Shown here: positions 43,814 to 53,300 of the stretch, piece by piece
How positions within the stretch are numbered: the first letter of the stretch is position 1
Layout: each line of letters opens with the position of its first letter
Assembly: GCA_003024175.1 (NCBI GenBank)
Contig: MDYQ01000078.1
Coordinates: 1 to 64,000 of the forward strand
Length of the DNA stretch: 64,000 bases
Source of the DNA: Planoprotostelium fungivorum
Taxonomy: Eukaryota; Evosea; Variosea; Cavosteliida; Cavosteliaceae
Direction: 5' to 3'
The notes under the pieces: model-generated
The model's input: the letters and a program-made list of their open reading frames with translations, nothing else
What the model was told of the DNA's origin: nothing
The model's database searches: none
Program-made: the position numbers and the translations under genes

Positions 43814-45818
43814 ATGCCACATCATACCAACAGGGGCCAGACGCTGGACATGTCAGACACGGCGAATGAATACAATCAGATAACTGATGAGGAGAGGGAT
43901 CCTCTCATTATACAGAGTAATGGTGTTACACGTAGGAAGGTGGCTGATTACCAAGAGGGAAGCGAAGTTGATGATAGATAGAGCCTCGTTAAGATCAGTT
44001 CTGAAAAGAAGGAAGAGAGACTGTTATCGCTCGATGTCGTCAGAGGAATCACCATTTTCACAATGAACTTGGTAAACCACGCAGACGGTTCTTATCCTAT
44101 ACTGGAGCATGCAGTTTGGTGAGACTACTTCACAACCCATACGTGGTTGACATCCATCGTAGGGACGGCCTCACCCTCGCCGACTTTGTGATGCCTTTCT
44201 TCCTCTTCATCGTGGGCTGTTCCATCGTCCTCTCGCACAACAAATTGAAGAAGAGATCCTCTCGCACGGACATTCTGAAGAAGAGTGCCGTACGAACCGT
44301 CAAGGTATATGACAGAGTCTTTCTCCTCTCATCGTTCGCAGTTGATCGGTTTGGGTCTGCTTCTGGCCGCCATTGGTTACATTCCAAACATCGACATCTA
44401 CCGTTTTAGACTTCCGGGGGTCCTTCAGAGGATCGCCATTGGTTATTTCATCACCGTCTGTATCGAGTTGTTCGTTCCATTCTTGGAGATCTCGGATGAG
44501 GTGATCTAATGCATCCCGTTCGAAGATGCATCATCGTATCATGCAACGATTGAACGAAAAACAGAGATTGGAGAGGGGAAATGGCTTTGTGCCTCCAGAG
44601 TCCAGCCGACTCTACGCTGTCTATTATCGATTGACTAGAGGTCCTCTCAAGGTGACGACATTGCATCTCAAACTTCACCGTCTCACCATCATGATACCAA
44701 TCGTCTGATTTATATCATCTCGTGAAATATACATAATCACAATTTATATCACACCATCTATTATCCTTTTTTATTCGAAGAAAACGAAACAAATGTTAAT
44801 TTCATTCAGATCGTTGTCACGTATGGTATTCAATGGTTGTGCGCCATATTCATCCTCTTGATGTACCTCATCCTCGTTTTCAACGTCGACGTTCCCAATT
44901 GCGGGTGAGCCATCTACAACGATGTAGATTGACCGCATCAGGAGGGGTAGTCTGACACCAAAGTGCAACGCCTTCTCTTACATCGATCAATTGATCGTGA
45001 GGGAGCACCATATGTATCAATACCCCACCTGCCAGAAACTCGGCTGCAAGCCGTTCGACCCAGAAGGCCTGGTGGGTCATCCTTGACACGTCTCTGACAC
45101 ATTGACACGTGGTGTGACATCCGATTGACGTGTGATAGTTGTCCAACATGGCTTCTGTGGTCAGTGTGATCATCGGTCTGTATTACGGTTACGTTCTAGT
45201 CCACGTTACTCGGCCAAAGAAAATCTTGATGCATTGGATCTTTCCTTCCTCCCTCTTCCTCTTCTCTGGCCTGATGATCCACTTCTTTGGAGGTGACCGT
45301 CGTATTTTATTTCATTTTATTCAGAAACGTGGGATGGTATTGACGTTAGATAGGATTTCCACTGAATAAGAATCTGTACTCACCCAGCTTCTTGTTTCTC
45401 ATGGCCGGTGCCGCAGGTTTCTTCTTATCCATCTTTTATCTCGTTGTAGACGTCTACCGATTCAAGAAGATATTCATGCCTTTCATTTGGTTGGGTTCGG
45501 TGAGTCCATCTGTACTCACTCTTCACATCTCTGTGAGATCTCGCTGACATAGACAGAACTCCATCATCATCTATTTCTTGGATGAGGCCATGCCTACGGT
45601 GATCGGGTGGTTCTGTTACGATGGAAACGATAACAACATCATCCAGCAGTCTCAGACGTGGCTGAAAGATCACATGGGGGAGAGGTAAAAGTATAACGAA
45701 TTTATGGAGAATGACACGATGTAGGCACGGTATCTTCTTCTACGCCATGAGCGACACTATCTTCTGGACCTTGGTGGCGGGTGTTTTATATTACAAGAAG
45801 ATCTTCTTCAAGGTATAA
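43814..45818 (+). CDS. HGSNAT: Heparan-alpha-glucosaminide N-acetyltransferase family membrane protein
   Basis: A multi-pass protein of the DUF1624/HGSNAT family. Lysosomal HGSNAT carries acetyl groups from cytosolic acetyl-CoA to glucosamine ends in the lumen. After an acidic N-terminus (MPHHTNRGQTLDMSDTANEY, EERDPLI, a lysosomal-type dileucine/acidic signal) comes LLSLDVVRGITIFTMNLVNH. LEHAVW-DGLTLADFVMPFFL follows across an intron: the His in EHAVW aligns with the active-site His of human HGSNAT (KHASWNGLT). Then FIVGCSIVLSHNKLKKRS, LIGLGLLLAAIGYIPNIDIY and FRLPGVLQRIAIGYFITVCI. Later comes the lumenal loop CQKLGCKPFDPEGLLSNMAS, and TM helices to IIIYFLDEAMPTVIGW and SDTIFWTLVAGVLYYKKIFF, stop at 45816-45818. 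Introns at 44905 and 45290 hold palindrome and U-rich modules. Amoebae make no known heparan sulfate, so the natural substrate is uncertain. Confidence 0.9.
44912..44929 (+). repeat. Intron palindrome ATCTACAACGATGTAGAT
   Basis: An 18-nt near-palindrome (one mismatched pair in the centre) starting 7 nt after the 5' splice site in the HGSNAT-like intron between VPNCG and GSLTPKC. Same family as 32138, 49379 and 57807. Confidence 0.9.
45305..45321 (+). repeat. Intron U-rich module TTTTATTTCATTTTATT
   Basis: In the HGSNAT-like intron between MIHFFGG and PLNKNLYS. Here the 17-mer is followed at once by CAG, but reading frame places the true 3' splice site further on (...GTTAGATAG). Exact match to 40252-40268. 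Confidence 0.9.
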
Positions 45819-46162
45819 AGAATGAATCGTAGACGCATCGTCAGATGAGGATACGCATGCATGAGAAGAGAGCATGTTGCGATGAATGGAGCGTCTCTCT
45901 GTTTTGTTTCGGGTCACCTTAACGGTTTTTGCATGGTATACGGATGGTATGCGGGGGTATCCATGGTATCAACGTTGTTACCGTGGACGATATCTCGTGT
46001 AAGGGAATATGAAAGGCTCTTTCGTCAGAATGGACGGAAGATGCTTTCGAGATCACCTTCAAACTTGTTTTGGGTCACCTTTCGGCTGGTTTTTGGGTCA
46101 CCTTTGATATCGATAGGATCACAGCAGGGTCAACATTCATCGGGACCACCCACATCGTAAAG
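45819..46162 (+). other. Tandem-gene spacer with short direct repeats
   Basis: Between two plus-strand genes. It contains GGGTCACCTT at 45909, 46074 and 46096 and a run of GGTATNCGGATGGTATGC-like short repeats near 45934-45975. Short open frames here have no recognisable content. The promoter of the next gene should lie in the right half. Confidence 0.45.
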
Positions 46163-48633
46163 ATGAACCTCAACCACTTACTACTGCTCTTCGTCACTCT
46201 GTGGATTGGTTCGAATGCTTTTACACACTGTGAGTCCTCTCTTTTTTTTCCGGATAAAATGCTCAACTAGAACCAGCGTACAACTTGACGGTACCCAGCG
46301 ACCAATTTACTTTCCAACTCGCAGCCACCCCCGGTGGTTCGGGTATCTTTCTCAACCCCACAGTTAACTCTTACGACTCTCCCGAGATATGTAAGTACCT
46401 CGAACATCCACACCAACTAACGGTACCCACAGTCCAATGCAGGATCGAAGGAGACAACGTTTACGGTGAAGAGAAATGGGTCGTCTGTCTGGACACCACA
46501 CTTTACGAGGTCAAAGATCGCAGAAACATCTTCCTTCAAGTCGACGAGATCGGTACCGATCGTTCATGTGATCACTCTGACTCATCTCAGACGTCAATCC
46601 TCTCCCTTCAGACAACACGATTTATACTTCGACTGGAATAATGATCTACTCGTACGTGGCGACCGGAGAGGCCCCCTACTTCACTTTACCTCCTTTTGCG
46701 TATGTTGAACCCAGAAACAGCACGACCTACTTCATCTATACAGAACCATATGGCTTGTACGACTCCGGAGTCGTCAACGTGTCTTGTGAGGCAGAAGATG
46801 TCTTCGCGTTCACTGATATACGACAGATCCGATCTTCATCAACAACTCTTCCATCCTCCAAGTAACTCTACCGGTCTTACTTTGCACTACATCCGAAGGT
46901 TTCTTCACCCTCAGTGACGGCTTCAAGTTTTATGATGGGATCAATCAAATCAATGAGATCGCCATCAATGTAGACCCGTTCGATTCCGGCGTACCCGGTA
47001 CCAGATGCGCTTCGTATGAAAACGGATTCCATTTTACCGTGCGCTTCAATTGGACTGTATCATATCGATCTGACCCGATATCTCGGACTCACATCATTCC
47101 TATCGGAGGTGAAACATCCCACGCGTTCGCACGATTCAACTCCGCTGCAGCGGATCTGACGACCGGTGTCAAACTGTACGATACGGTGCAATTTGAAATT
47201 CCTCCTTCCAACTCGACCGTGTGGGCTTCTGTAGGCTTGTCGGACAACTTTTACTCTTATTACGATTGCCCGGTGTATCCTGCCGCCAATGGCTTCTATG
47301 ACCAGATTTTCATAGATCCTGTTTCCACTCCAGATCCGCTCCACCTGGACATCAGTCCAACGGCCTTACGATGTGAGAAGCTATGCGTGCGGGATGTTGA
47401 ATGGCCGTAGTTCAGAATGACTCTGTGGATGCTTCTGTAGGCAGAGCCTATTACTATGATGCAGTGGACGGCGAATGGGCTATCGTCAAGATGACTTCGG
47501 ACGTCCCAATTGGCGTCAGTATCCAGAAAGGTTGTTTGTACTACGTTAACAAAACTACGATCCCTCAACCAAAGGACTATTACAATCGAGCCTACTTCAT
47601 GTGTGTAAACGTGAAACGACGTCGTTACTGATGGTGTGCAGCGATACCGCCAATCCGATCTATATATCTTACCTTCCGTACGATAACTTTGCACCCACTT
47701 GGACTCCTCTGGGTGAAACATAATCCAGTGATCACGTCGTTGATTCAAGATCAGTTCGTACCTCCATTCTCCCCTACAACTCCACCGAGATGGATCAATC
47801 GATGTGGTACACGTTCAATTTGACGCAAGGAGCTTGTTTCGCTTTGAGTGAGGGCTTCATTTCCGAGGGCAGTCAATACGCCATCTATAATGATACCTAC
47901 CTGTCCAATTTTGCGACGAATCACTTCTGCAACATCATTCAACCTGTCCTGACAGTCGATATTCTGGTCATCGACGTTGGAATCACTTGTAAGCGCGAAA
48001 CTATGCTGAATCTTACCACTGAAACGTACAGTTTACAATCGATCCATCCCTCACGAGTTCCGTAAAGACTATAATGTATGGGCAATAACAGTCAGCCCGG
48101 ACACAGAAGCCGTCCTCTGTGATGTCGATTGCGCCATGTATGCCTTCAATGCGAACAACGAGGCTCTACAAGTGTGGTCAGATAATATCTATCCTTCTCC
48201 TCACTCGTTCTTCTTCAACTACAACCGTGAAACCGTATATCTACTCATCAATTATGACTCTGATGTTGTGATTGATCCCACGATCCTCTTTGGTGAGATG
48301 CATCGTCACCTTCACTTGAGGCTGACTTGACGCACAGGAAAGAGCAACAACACCCTCTTCACCCCCGCTCCCGATGCCGTTCTTCACTGTGGTTTGAAAG
48401 AGTCTTGCGTAGGAATATCCGACTCGTGTGCCCTTGGCTTTTGCGTCAATTCGGCCGCGAGTGTCATAGCCTCCACCTCAACGTATTCCGGTGGAATAAC
48501 AGTTTACCCTGTCACAACACCAGCAGTCAACCAGACTGGAGCAGATGGTACGATGATCATCGGAGTGGCTTCCCATGCTGAGAAGCTGGCAATATCCCTT
48601 GGATTCTTGCTCGTGGCTTTTGTCTTGGTATAA
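46163..48633 (+). CDS. Large secreted/surface protein, GPI- or TM-anchored, unrecognised
   Basis: I do not recognise a family. The start at 46163 gives a signal peptide (MNLNHLLLLFVTLWIGSNAF). After a short intron the ectodomain begins PAYNLTVPSDQFTFQLAATP. The following roughly 700 residues are rich in aromatic residues, N-glycosylation sites and loosely spaced cysteines, with repeated similar segments such as DNFYSYYDCPVYPAANGFY, YNDTYLSNFATNHFCNIIQP and AVLCDVDCAMYAFNANNEAL. Several blocks share an aromatic-rich strand and a Cys near the end, which suggests degenerate tandem beta-sandwich domains. The C-terminus (LAISLGFLLVAFVLV, stop at 48631-48633) is a typical GPI-attachment or TM tail. 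It could be an adhesion, prey-recognition or coat protein, which is inference. Exon boundaries within the middle are approximate. Confidence 0.7.
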
Positions 48634-48771
48634 TCTACAACTCAATAGATCAAATGTCTCATTATTCTGTCATATCGCACAAGAAACATCATTCGGTTGT
48701 ATTTGACCCAGAGGTGTCGAATGAGAACAAAAGGAGAGGAATGGTATCGGGGCAGATGCAACAATAAGACT
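48634..48771. other. Convergent 3' spacer
   Basis: The 138 bp are shared by the 3' ends of the surface-protein gene (+) and the SH3 gene (-). CAATAAGAC near 48762 is the only AATAAA-like element, on the plus strand. Nothing else is seen. Confidence 0.4.
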
Positions 48772-51154
48772 TTATATCGGTTGTACAAAGTTGGAAGGCA
48801 CGTAACCTATGCTTCCATCCGGTAACTCTCCCACCCACCAATCGTCCTCCATGACTAATATGCACACCTACTCGTCTCAGCCACTCGTCATCATCATCAG
48901 CATCTCACCACATCGTCTCTTCGCATGTGTAGGTCCCCTGCGATTTCCCCTCCAAAATCAGCCACAACACGCATCTATCGTCTTCAGCAACAATCCAACG
49001 AGACGAAACATCAAATCGCGATGAGAATCATATCGAACGATAATTGACATGAAGAATGCAGAATGATAGAGTTGTAGATGGAATCATCACCGGGGGAGAT
49101 CGTGGGAGCTGCTCCAAATCGATGACGTAGTCGACCGGAATACGACCCGAACGACCGTTCAAGTCCTCTACAACGAGCCAACCTTCCGACATTGGATGGA
49201 CCAAGTGCATCAGATCACCTGTACAAACGCTTGAGTCGCATTCAAATGAAACCTCGATTCACCCTCTGTGAATTGTAGATCGTCGGGAGCATCAGGCCCG
49301 GGAAAATAATCCGTCTTGGCCAACAGATTCGGTCTCTGTCGATTGAATGCCTTTCCATTTCTATCTCCACGTCATCCATCTACAACGTTGTAGACGACCC
49401 ACCTCTTCGAAGCCGTCGTGCTGTTTGGCAGCGTCTCCGTCGGTTGATCTTGCAGCATCTTTGCCGTGGGATTCGCCCGGACAAATCCTCCGGGAGGCGA
49501 TCTATTTCTCCGTGAGTTTTCCACGGAATTTCGACGACTTCTCACGTGGGAGCGGCCGTTGAGGCTGCCGTCGTGTTCGTCGATTGACTCGTGCTCTGTG
49601 TGTGATGGATCTGGATGTTGTCTAATTCTTTCTCCAGCATCTCGTCTGTTAAGAAGGGATTGCCGTAGTTCGAATCGTAATTTCTCTCGGAGGCTAAATC
49701 GGCTACTCTTAGAGCATCGATGGATGCCTGCTGTATCTCTGCTTGGGCTTCGAGGTACTGCACTCGCTTCCGCAGCGAGCTCGTTCGGTTGCTGGGGGGG
49801 ATGAGTCCCGAATTTATCGGGGATGATATTGGGACGAAGATTCTGAGAAAAATTGGCGGGAACGGACTCACCTCTCCTCTTGGAGGGATTCTTCTGCCTT
49901 GACCATTCGTTCGTAGATGTGAGCGTTCTGTTCTTTTTCTTCTTGGGAAGCAGCTGAGCCTGCCGCTGATTCCTTGGCCAATCTCTCTTGGAGATATTGT
50001 ACCTGTGAAATTCCGTCACACTTTTTCCCGCCATTTTTTGTGGGAGGATGAAAATAAAACGAAATAAAATACCTGCTGTTCTAAGACAGTGATCCGTGTT
50101 GCATCGGCCGCAGCTCTCGCTTCGTGATCAGAGATCGTCTGTCATCGTCATCATCATCATCTCCTGTTATCCTCACCTTGTGCATCTCTGCTCTCTCGGT
50201 TGTCACTCTCTGTATGATCATTTTCAATTTCTTCTTCAGTTCTTCCTCTCTCTCCTTGTACCTCGCCAGAGTCTGTTCTGGGCTCTTACCGTCCACCACC
50301 TCCGCCGAGGGCAAGATGCGATTCGCATGAAAACTCATCTTACGTGCTGTACGCGTCTCAATATTTCCCGCCAAAAATTTCCCGCCGAAATCTCACCTCC
50401 AGGTCTTCCCGCCGAAGCTGGAGCGTCTTCTGTCTTCACTCCAACGGTCCTCGATGTGACGTTTCCGTTGGGCTGCTGTTGTTGTTGCTGTGGCTTATTC
50501 TGATCTAAGCTGCGATAGCTATCGCTCCTCGATCCAAAGTTAACGACACGCGCGGCAATTGAGCTGGCTTCCGTCTTGTGAGGCACCGGTGGCGTGGTCA
50601 CGATGGCGGCCTTGACGGGAGCCGGCGGGTTCGATGTCTTAGTACCCGGCATGGCAGAGACGAAACTGCTGGGAGAACTGTTCTTGACCGGTGCGGGCTG
50701 ATTGAAGGATGATGGTGCATTAGAAGGTGGTTTGTATGATGACGGAGGTGGACTATTGAATCGATTGGCGGCAGAAGGTGATTCCGGTGGTTTCTGTTGG
50801 GATAGTTGTGGGTGGTGAGGTGCCGCAGATGGAGGAGCGGTCGATTTGAGAGGAAATGAAGATGGTGGCGGCCCGGAGGCCTTCGGTGCACCGAAGCTCT
50901 GTTTTGGAAATGGTGGACGCGAGTTCGGCTGGGTGCCGTTGGCATCTTAAACGGATTCAAAGATACTCACATCAGATGCGGGTGGAGGACCGCCTCTTCC
51001 CGCTGTCGGTGGAGGTGGTGGAACACGTCCTTGCACTGATTCTGGAAGGTTGCCTCTTGGCGGCTGCTTTCGATAGTCAATCCGATAGAATGGCGAAGTG
51101 GTGACAGTTTCTCTCGTCGATTCTTACCTGCATTCGATTCATGCCTCCTTGCAT
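48772..51154 (-). CDS. SH3-domain, coiled-coil and proline-rich scaffold protein
   Basis: A predicted cytoskeletal or endocytic adaptor. The likely start at 51154 gives a tiny first exon (MQGGMNRMQ), then VPPPPPTAGRGGPPPA and a Pro/Ser-rich stretch (PLKSTAPPSAAPHHPQLS, AANRFNSPPPSSYKPPSN) of the kind that binds SH3 or profilin. Next is a Gln run and a long charged coiled coil (PEQTLARYKEREEELKKKLK, EYLQERLAKESAA, SLRKRVQYLEAQAEIQQASI). Two SH3-type domains close the protein: DLMHLVHPMSEGWLVVEDLN...GRIPVDYV near 49110-49210, and VMEDDWWVGELPDGSIGYVP-SNFV at 48785-48850. The second keeps the ALYDY-distal WW, GYVPSNYV-type motif, so ligand binding is likely; the first is more diverged. The stop is at 48772. 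An intron near 49379 has a perfect palindrome and one near 50051 the U-rich module. Confidence 0.75.
49379..49394 (-). repeat. Perfect 16-nt intron palindrome TCTACAAC/GTTGTAGA
   Basis: In the SH3-gene intron after QHDGFEE, 7 nt inside its 5' splice site (GTGGGTCGTCTACAAC in transcript sense). Identical to 32138-32153 and 57807-57822. Confidence 0.9.
50051..50070 (-). repeat. Intron U-rich module (one change)
   Basis: Transcript sense reads ATTTTATTTCGTTTTATTTT in an SH3-gene intron, starting about 4 nt after the 5' splice site. One base differs from the 17-mer in the other introns. Confidence 0.8.
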
Positions 51155-51245
51155 GGTCGCCTGTCCCTCCAGATGATGAGCAGCGGTTGAACTTTTGTTT
51201 TACCACTTTTTATTTTGGAATTTCGGGTAACGATCAACCACACAA
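51155..51245. promoter_or_regulatory. 91-bp head-to-head spacer (SH3 gene / ERCC1)
   Basis: The two start codons are 91 bp apart and face outward. CCACTTTTTATTTTGG near 51207-51222 is the only AT-rich element. A shared bidirectional promoter is inferred. Confidence 0.55.
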
Positions 51246-52389
51246 ATGAGCGGCAACAAGAAGCCATCGCCTTACTTTAAGAAGGACCAAAGCTCTGGGG
51301 GGCTCGGCCACCAGAATCAGCTCACTCCAAATCAGATTGGAAAGATCCATGTAAATAAATCGCAGGTGACGTCGATCACGTGATGATACTGCATGATATT
51401 GATGCGATCAGACAGAAGGGAAATCGACTGCTCGATCTATTGCAGAATGTCGAGTACATGTTTGAGAATGTGGCTGCAGATTATGTCTTTGGAGGGCAGA
51501 GCTGCGCCCTTTTCCTGAGGTGATGTCATCATCGCACATCCATCTGGTGGAATTTGTCACGATAGAGCCTGAACTTAGTCAGTTGTAAATATCACCTGTT
51601 GTATGGACATTACATTTCGAATCGCATGCGACAGATCAAGTCGTTCAGAAATAAGATCCTTCTGGTGCTCGTCGATGTCGTGAGTGAAACAAATGAGATC
51701 TTCAATCAATCGTGACAAAATGAACAGGAACACAACTCGCACATCATCAGAGAATTGTCACAACTCACCATGCATCACGATTTCACCATGATCCTCGCTT
51801 GGAGGTGATCGACGTTCCATCATCCAATCTCATACGATCCATCAAATGACATCATCCTACAGTCTCCCAGAGGCAGCCAGATATCTAGAAACATTCAAGT
51901 TATACGACGGAAGAGGTTCAGAGATGTTGAGACACAAACCAAAAGAAGAGTACACGGAACAAGTTACGGAGAGCATCACAACAGTTAGAGGGGTCAATCG
52001 TACCGATGCGAGAGTCTTGTTGGAAAATTTTGAGGTGAGAGAGGGATGTGATCGCGACTCAATCATCGCAGACGATGAGAGGTGTGATGAATGCGAGCAG
52101 TGAAGAGCTATCGATATGTCCAGGTGTAGGCGAGAAGAAGGTATGAAGCTCATCCAGTTACATCAATGCACATCACGTGCCATCATCTGAGAATAATTCT
52201 TTGCAGGTAAAGCGGCTCTTCAGCACTTTCACTCAACCTTTCATTCCCACGAAGAAGAGACAGCAACAGAAGATCACCAGCTTCACCCAAGACGAATCGA
52301 ACTCACAAGCCACAGAAGAGAAAGTGACAGAAGAAGACTTGTTTGGTGAGGAAGAGGACATCTATAAGGAATTGTCGGAAGAACAATAA
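51246..52389 (+). CDS. ERCC1: DNA excision repair protein ERCC1 (Rad10/Swi10)
   Basis: Non-catalytic partner of the XPF nuclease, which cuts 5' of bulky lesions and crosslinks in the nucleus. The start at 51246 gives MSGNKKPSPYFKKDQSSGG. The central domain reads KGNRLLDLLQNVEYMFENVA, ADYVFGGQSCALFLSLNYHL, LYGHYISNRMRQIKSFRNKI, LLVLVDV, SHIIRELSQLTMHHDFTMIL and AWSSPEAARYLETFKLYDGR. The C-terminal HhH pair follows: VTESITTVRGVNRTDARVLL, ENFE then (across an intron) TMRGVMNASSEELSICPGVG-EKKVKRLF, the region needed to bind XPF. A Ser/Glu-rich tail ends IYKELSEEQ at 52389. Motifs match the human protein segment by segment (NVPWEFGDVIPDYVLG, LFLSLRYHNLHPDYI). Introns of 40-60 nt split it about six times. 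Confidence 0.95.
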
Positions 52390-52476
52390 AGTTGAGGGTG
52401 TACCGATTCTCTTTGATTTTGTTTTATACATTCGCATGAGGTCAGTCCGACGGACCTCTCATGATTCCTCCTCCGG

Positions 52477-52641
52477 TACAGTTGCAAGGTGATCGAACGT
52501 CTCGAGTGATGATGATTCCCCATCGATCGTCTCCTGCATCAACATCACGGTCAAACTGCACGGAGGTGTTGCTCTCATTCGAATCAGATGCCTCTGCAGT
52601 GCCCTCTGAACTGTGTTCGTCTCGGTCGGAACACTCGTAAT
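52477..52641 (-). repeat. Diverged 165-bp direct duplication, copy 1
   Basis: It aligns without gaps to 53051-53215, exactly the same length, with the 3' part (TCGAATCAGATGCCTCTGCA) identical. A minus-strand frame stays open in both copies and keeps a shared peptide (G-T-A-E-A-S-D-S-N-E-x-N-T-S-V, then V-D-A-G and R-x-V-R). The second minus frame is open too. Confidence 0.8.
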
Positions 52642-53050
52642 CCGTTGCTGCCCTCGGCTCATGGTGTCTTCGTTTGTATGAATGTCCTCGGGGGGACTAA
52701 GAAACGTACTTTTACGCAGCAACTTTGGCGAGGTATGACGGGGCACAGATTACCACGCCGACAATTGACGGTTTCTGAGGAATGGGCGTCAAATTGACAC
52801 GACTGAACGTCTTAAGAGGTCGAGGAGTCACGCCGAGGGAGTTGGGCGCTTCCATTCCCGTGTCTCAGATGCATCTATACAGGAAGGATTCTGTAAACCT
52901 TGGGGCTCGAGCCGCTCAACGTGTCACCCAACAAGAAGCATAGGACCAGCTCATTTGAACATTATTGATTGCATGACAGGGTTCCGTTCTTATATTCATA
53001 TTCTTCATATCCAACTGTTTCTATTGACCTGATCACACATCTACCTCTGG

Positions 53051-53215
53051 TACAGGAGTCAGGTGGTCGAACACCTCGACTGATGGTCGTTCCTCCCCCA
53101 TCAACTCCCGCATCAACATTGTGGTCCAACCACACTGAGGTGTTTCTCTCGTTCGAATCAGATGCCTCTGCAGTGCCCTTTGAACTGTACTTGTCTTGGA
53201 TGGAACACTCGTAAT
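53051..53215 (-). repeat. Diverged 165-bp direct duplication, copy 2
   Basis: Partner of 52477-52641. It ends about 85 bp before the CAD stop codon, so it may lie in the CAD 3' UTR or be a decayed exon. The protein-level similarity with copy 1 suggests it was once coding, but no splice context supports an active gene. Confidence 0.75.
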
Positions 53216-53300
53216 TCTTCTGAGAACACAAGGTCGCAGCGATCACGTCCATCATCACAACCAAGACAAAGACAACCTCTCAAAAATGTAAATCTTTCTA

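Larger units (their letters stand above)
52390..53300. other. Convergent spacer with a 165-bp diverged duplication
   Basis: Between ERCC1 (+) and CAD (-), 3' ends facing. It contains two copies of a 165-bp segment, 410 bp apart (listed separately), and otherwise no recognisable gene. Minus-strand frames of 95-100 codons cross each copy. TTTTGTTTTATACATTCGC at 52417 may be ERCC1 3' sequence. Confidence 0.55.

Noticed and set aside
52477-53215. Minus-strand 95-100 codon ORFs over the duplicated segment as an active gene
   Set aside because: No start context, intron or domain was found. Kept as a duplication with possible past coding function.
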